Origin: Planctomycetota bacterium
GTDB lineage: Bacteria > Planctomycetota > UBA11346
Length of the DNA: 8,288 nt
NCBI GenBank assembly: GCA_024641365.1
Contig: JAHEDF010000080.1
Coordinates: 1 to 8,288 of the forward strand
Direction of reading: 5' to 3'
The first letter of the stretch is position 1, and the number at the start of each line of letters is the position of its first letter. The position numbers and the translations under genes were made by a program. The notes under the pieces are model-generated. The model had not been told where the DNA came from, searched no databases, and saw nothing but the letters and a program-made list of their open reading frames with translations. This document shows, in pieces, positions 6,914-8,288 of the stretch.

Positions 6914-7504
6914 TTATTTATTTACAGCTGAGAAATAGGTCTTTGAACCTTGTGGATCTGCCTTCATCGTTGGTTTGCCTTCGCTCCAGTTTGCTGGGCA
7001 CACTTCACCGTGCTTAGCGACATATTGGAAGCCCTTGATGACGCGAATAGCTTCATCGACATTGCGACCAACTGGTAAGTCATGAACGATTGCTGCGCTC
7101 ACCACGCCATCTGGGTTGATTAAAAATAATCCACGCAGAGCAATGCCTGCGCCTTCAATTAAAACACCGTAATCACGAGCAATTGATTTGTTCAAGTCAG
7201 CCACCAAAGGATAAGCAAGATCACCAAGTCCGCCTTCTTTACGTGGGGTATTGCGCCAGGCTAAGTGAGTAAATTGGCTGTCGACGCTGACACCGATAAC
7301 TTCTGCATTAATAGCTTTGAACTCATCCATTTTTTCACTGAAAGCGATAATTTCAGTTGGGCAAACAAAGGTAAAATCGAGAGGGTAGAAGAATAAGGCA
7401 ACCCATTTGCCTTTATAATCGCTGAGCTTCAGCTCTTTGATCGTACCGTCGGGCATGACAGCTTGAGCTTTGAAATCAGGTGCTTGTTTTTGGACGAGGG
7501 ACAT
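6914..7504 (-). CDS. typical 2-Cys peroxiredoxin (AhpC/Prx1 class)
   Basis: Thiol peroxidase that reduces hydrogen peroxide and organic peroxides in the cytoplasm. The peroxidatic Cys48 lies in the signature [13 protein letters not shown] (39-51), and the resolving Cys169 lies in GEVCPANW (166-173), so it is the typical homodimeric 2-Cys type. The active-site Thr45 and Arg124 are present. The protein is 196 residues, a normal length. It carries GGLG (91-94) and a C-terminal YF (190-191), the pair linked in this family to sensitivity to over-oxidation. The start is the ATG at 7504, with GGAG five bases upstream; the frame stays open to 7594 but the extra 30 codons have no family match. Its electron donor (thioredoxin or AhpF) is not in the window. 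A terminator follows, and the gene is divergent from the regulator on its right. It could be named ahpC or prx; the class is clear but the symbol is not. Confidence 0.95.
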   Translation of the reverse strand: MSLVQKQAPDFKAQAVMPDGTIKELKLSDYKGKWVALFFYPLDFTFVCPTEIIAFSEKMDEFKAINAEVIGVSVDSQFTHLAWRNTPRKEGGLGDLAYPLVADLNKSIARDYGVLIEGAGIALRGLFLINPDGVVSAAIVHDLPVGRNVDEAIRVIKGFQYVAKHGEVCPANWSEGKPTMKADPQGSKTYFSAVNK

Positions 7505-7509
7505 AAGAG

Positions 7510-7513
7510 CTCC
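7510..7513 (-). promoter_or_regulatory. ribosome binding site deciding the peroxiredoxin start
   Basis: On the minus strand it reads GGAG, five bases before the ATG at 7504. It supports the 196-residue start over the longer in-frame candidate beginning near 7594. Confidence 0.75.
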
Positions 7514-7544
7514 GTTCAAGAGGATTGGATAAAAGGAGAGGGGA

Positions 7545-7561
7545 CCCGCACGCAATGCGGG
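7545..7561 (-). promoter_or_regulatory. hairpin in the peroxiredoxin leader
   Basis: CCCGCA (7545-7550) and TGCGGG (7556-7561) form a perfect 6-bp stem with a 5-base loop, 40 bases upstream of the peroxiredoxin ATG. On the minus strand it is followed by a pyrimidine-rich run. It could be a leader stem with a stability or attenuation role; no known riboswitch is recognised. Confidence 0.35.
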
Positions 7562-7708
7562 ACGGGCATGTTCACGGAGGTACACCGCTGTCAATCATGG
7601 TCTGGCCATCGTACCGCATTTCACATGAAAATGATACCCTGAGAGATCAGTGACCAAGAGACGCTTTGCTTATGATAGTACTTTTGATACACGCTGCGTG
7701 GATTTATC
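7562..7708. other. divergent intergenic region
   Basis: Noncoding spacer upstream of both the peroxiredoxin gene (minus) and the response-regulator gene (plus). The minus-strand promoter should lie here. A TATCAT (plus 7631-7636) is a possible -10, with TTGGTC (plus 7652-7657) as a poor, closely spaced -35. A small CTGA/TCAG hairpin lies at 7639-7650. I see no clear operator for OxyR, PerR or another regulator. Confidence 0.3.
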
Positions 7709-7717
7709 TGCTATAAT
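7709..7717 (+). promoter_or_regulatory. extended -10 promoter of the response-regulator gene
   Basis: TGC directly followed by a perfect TATAAT (7712-7717) is a sigma-70-type extended -10 element. No good -35 lies 16-18 bases upstream; TTGATA at 7684-7689 is 22 bases away. Transcription would start near 7724, giving a leader of about 40 bases. Confidence 0.65.
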
Positions 7718-7765
7718 GAATAATGACGTTCATAAATTGATCCGTGGAGATGTAGCAGGAGCCGC

Positions 7766-8288
7766 ATGGATATTTTAATCGTAACTGATGACGCGGTAAC
7801 GTTGAATTTATTAATAGCGTTGGTTGAGAAATTGGGCCACCGTGTTCTTTCTGCGAATAATGGATTAACTGCCTGGGAAATGTATCGAAAAAATGAATGC
7901 CACGTGGTAATTTGTGATTGGAAAATACCCGGTATTGATGGTATAGAATTATTAACGCGTATACGGGCAATTGGCGGCACAAGTTATACCTATTTTATTA
8001 TTTTAACTGCAAGTGATGTTCGTGAAGAAACGGCTGCTGCAATGACAGCAGGCGCAGATGATTTATTAACCAAGCCAATTAGTAAAGACGATTTGGAAAC
8101 GCGGTTAAATGTGGCAAAACGCATCGTATCACTGCAAATGGAATTAGCTGCGCGCAATCGCGAACTAATGTCAGTAAACCAACGCATGCGTCAGGATTTG
8201 CAGGCGGCGGTTAAAGTACAAGAAGCCTTGTTGCCGGTAGTTTTGCCAAATATTCCCCATCATCAATTTGCTTGGTTATATCGCCCCT
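7766..8288 (+). CDS. response regulator with receiver and PP2C/SpoIIE phosphatase domain, 3'-truncated by window edge
   Basis: Cytoplasmic signalling protein of the receiver-plus-RsbU type. Residues 1-120 are a CheY-like receiver: acidic pair D8-D9, phospho-acceptor D51 followed by KIPGIDG, T81 and K103-P104. Residues about 122-150 form a helical coiled linker, typical between receiver and phosphatase. VQEALLPxxLP (151-161) and FAWLYRP (168-174) match the beginning of the SpoIIE/PP2C phosphatase domain, whose metal-binding GGD motif would lie beyond the window. Visible length is 174 residues with the frame open at the edge. The ATG has AGGAG at 7757-7761, four bases upstream, and an extended -10 promoter. 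Such proteins usually dephosphorylate an anti-sigma-factor antagonist in a partner-switching cascade. No antagonist, anti-sigma factor or histidine kinase is visible here. A different output domain after residue 174 cannot be fully excluded. Confidence 0.87.
   Translation, partial: MDILIVTDDAVTLNLLIALVEKLGHRVLSANNGLTAWEMYRKNECHVVICDWKIPGIDGIELLTRIRAIGGTSYTYFIILTASDVREETAAAMTAGADDLLTKPISKDDLETRLNVAKRIVSLQMELAARNRELMSVNQRMRQDLQAAVKVQEALLPVVLPNIPHHQFAWLYRP

Noticed and set aside
7505..7594. In-frame 30-codon N-terminal extension of the peroxiredoxin.
   Set aside because: The extension has no family match, and the inner ATG at 7504 has a well-placed GGAG and gives the usual peroxiredoxin N-terminus.
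6721..7660. CTCTTGGTCA at 6725-6734 repeated in inverted orientation at 7651-7660, flanking the peroxiredoxin gene.
   Set aside because: Ten bases with no extension of matching order; no transposase or target-site duplication. Most simply chance.
7704..8187. Three minus-strand open frames opposite the start of the response-regulator gene.
   Set aside because: They overlap a clear receiver domain coding frame and have no domain signature.

Overview
The window is a bacterial chromosomal segment of moderate GC content (by eye mid-40s percent). It carries three housekeeping genes, one very large coiled-coil gene of unknown function, an antioxidant gene and the start of a signalling gene. No mobile element, CRISPR array, rRNA or tRNA is visible. 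The lineage cannot be fixed from this alone. The typical 2-Cys peroxiredoxin and the receiver-plus-PP2C regulator would fit a Gram-negative or PVC-like bacterium, but that is a weak inference.

Left block, plus strand (1-1880). The 3' part of rpsI (ribosomal protein S9) ends in a very strong hairpin terminator. pyrH (UMP kinase) and frr (ribosome recycling factor) follow as a compact pair, closed by a second strong terminator. pyrH-frr is the usual bacterial pair, but rpsB-tsf normally precedes it. Here rpsI precedes it, separated by a terminator, so pyrH-frr is probably transcribed from its own promoter. pyrH has no recognisable Shine-Dalgarno site, and a small out-of-frame ORF overlaps its start.

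Centre, minus strand (2074-6678). One gene encodes a 1534-residue protein with no cysteine, no signal peptide, no membrane segment and no ATPase motif. It is mostly heptad-rich coiled coil. In its C-terminal two thirds the rods are interrupted by a recurring Ala/Leu-rich module of about 60-75 residues, ending in a segment like LAxRKQxL. Two copies are clearly homologous and two more are probable. This is the most novel object in the window. A structural, scaffold or filament-forming role is inferred only from architecture. The gene has a strong ribosome binding site and a leader of about 160 bases with several potential hairpins.

Right block (6851-8288). A typical 2-Cys peroxiredoxin (AhpC/Prx1 class) lies on the minus strand with its own terminator, so it is probably not co-transcribed with the coiled-coil gene. 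Divergent from it, an extended -10 promoter drives a response regulator. Its receiver domain is joined through a coiled linker to the start of a SpoIIE/RsbU-type PP2C phosphatase domain, and the gene runs off the right edge. Apart from the pyrH-frr pair, nothing in the sequence ties the neighbouring genes into one pathway.
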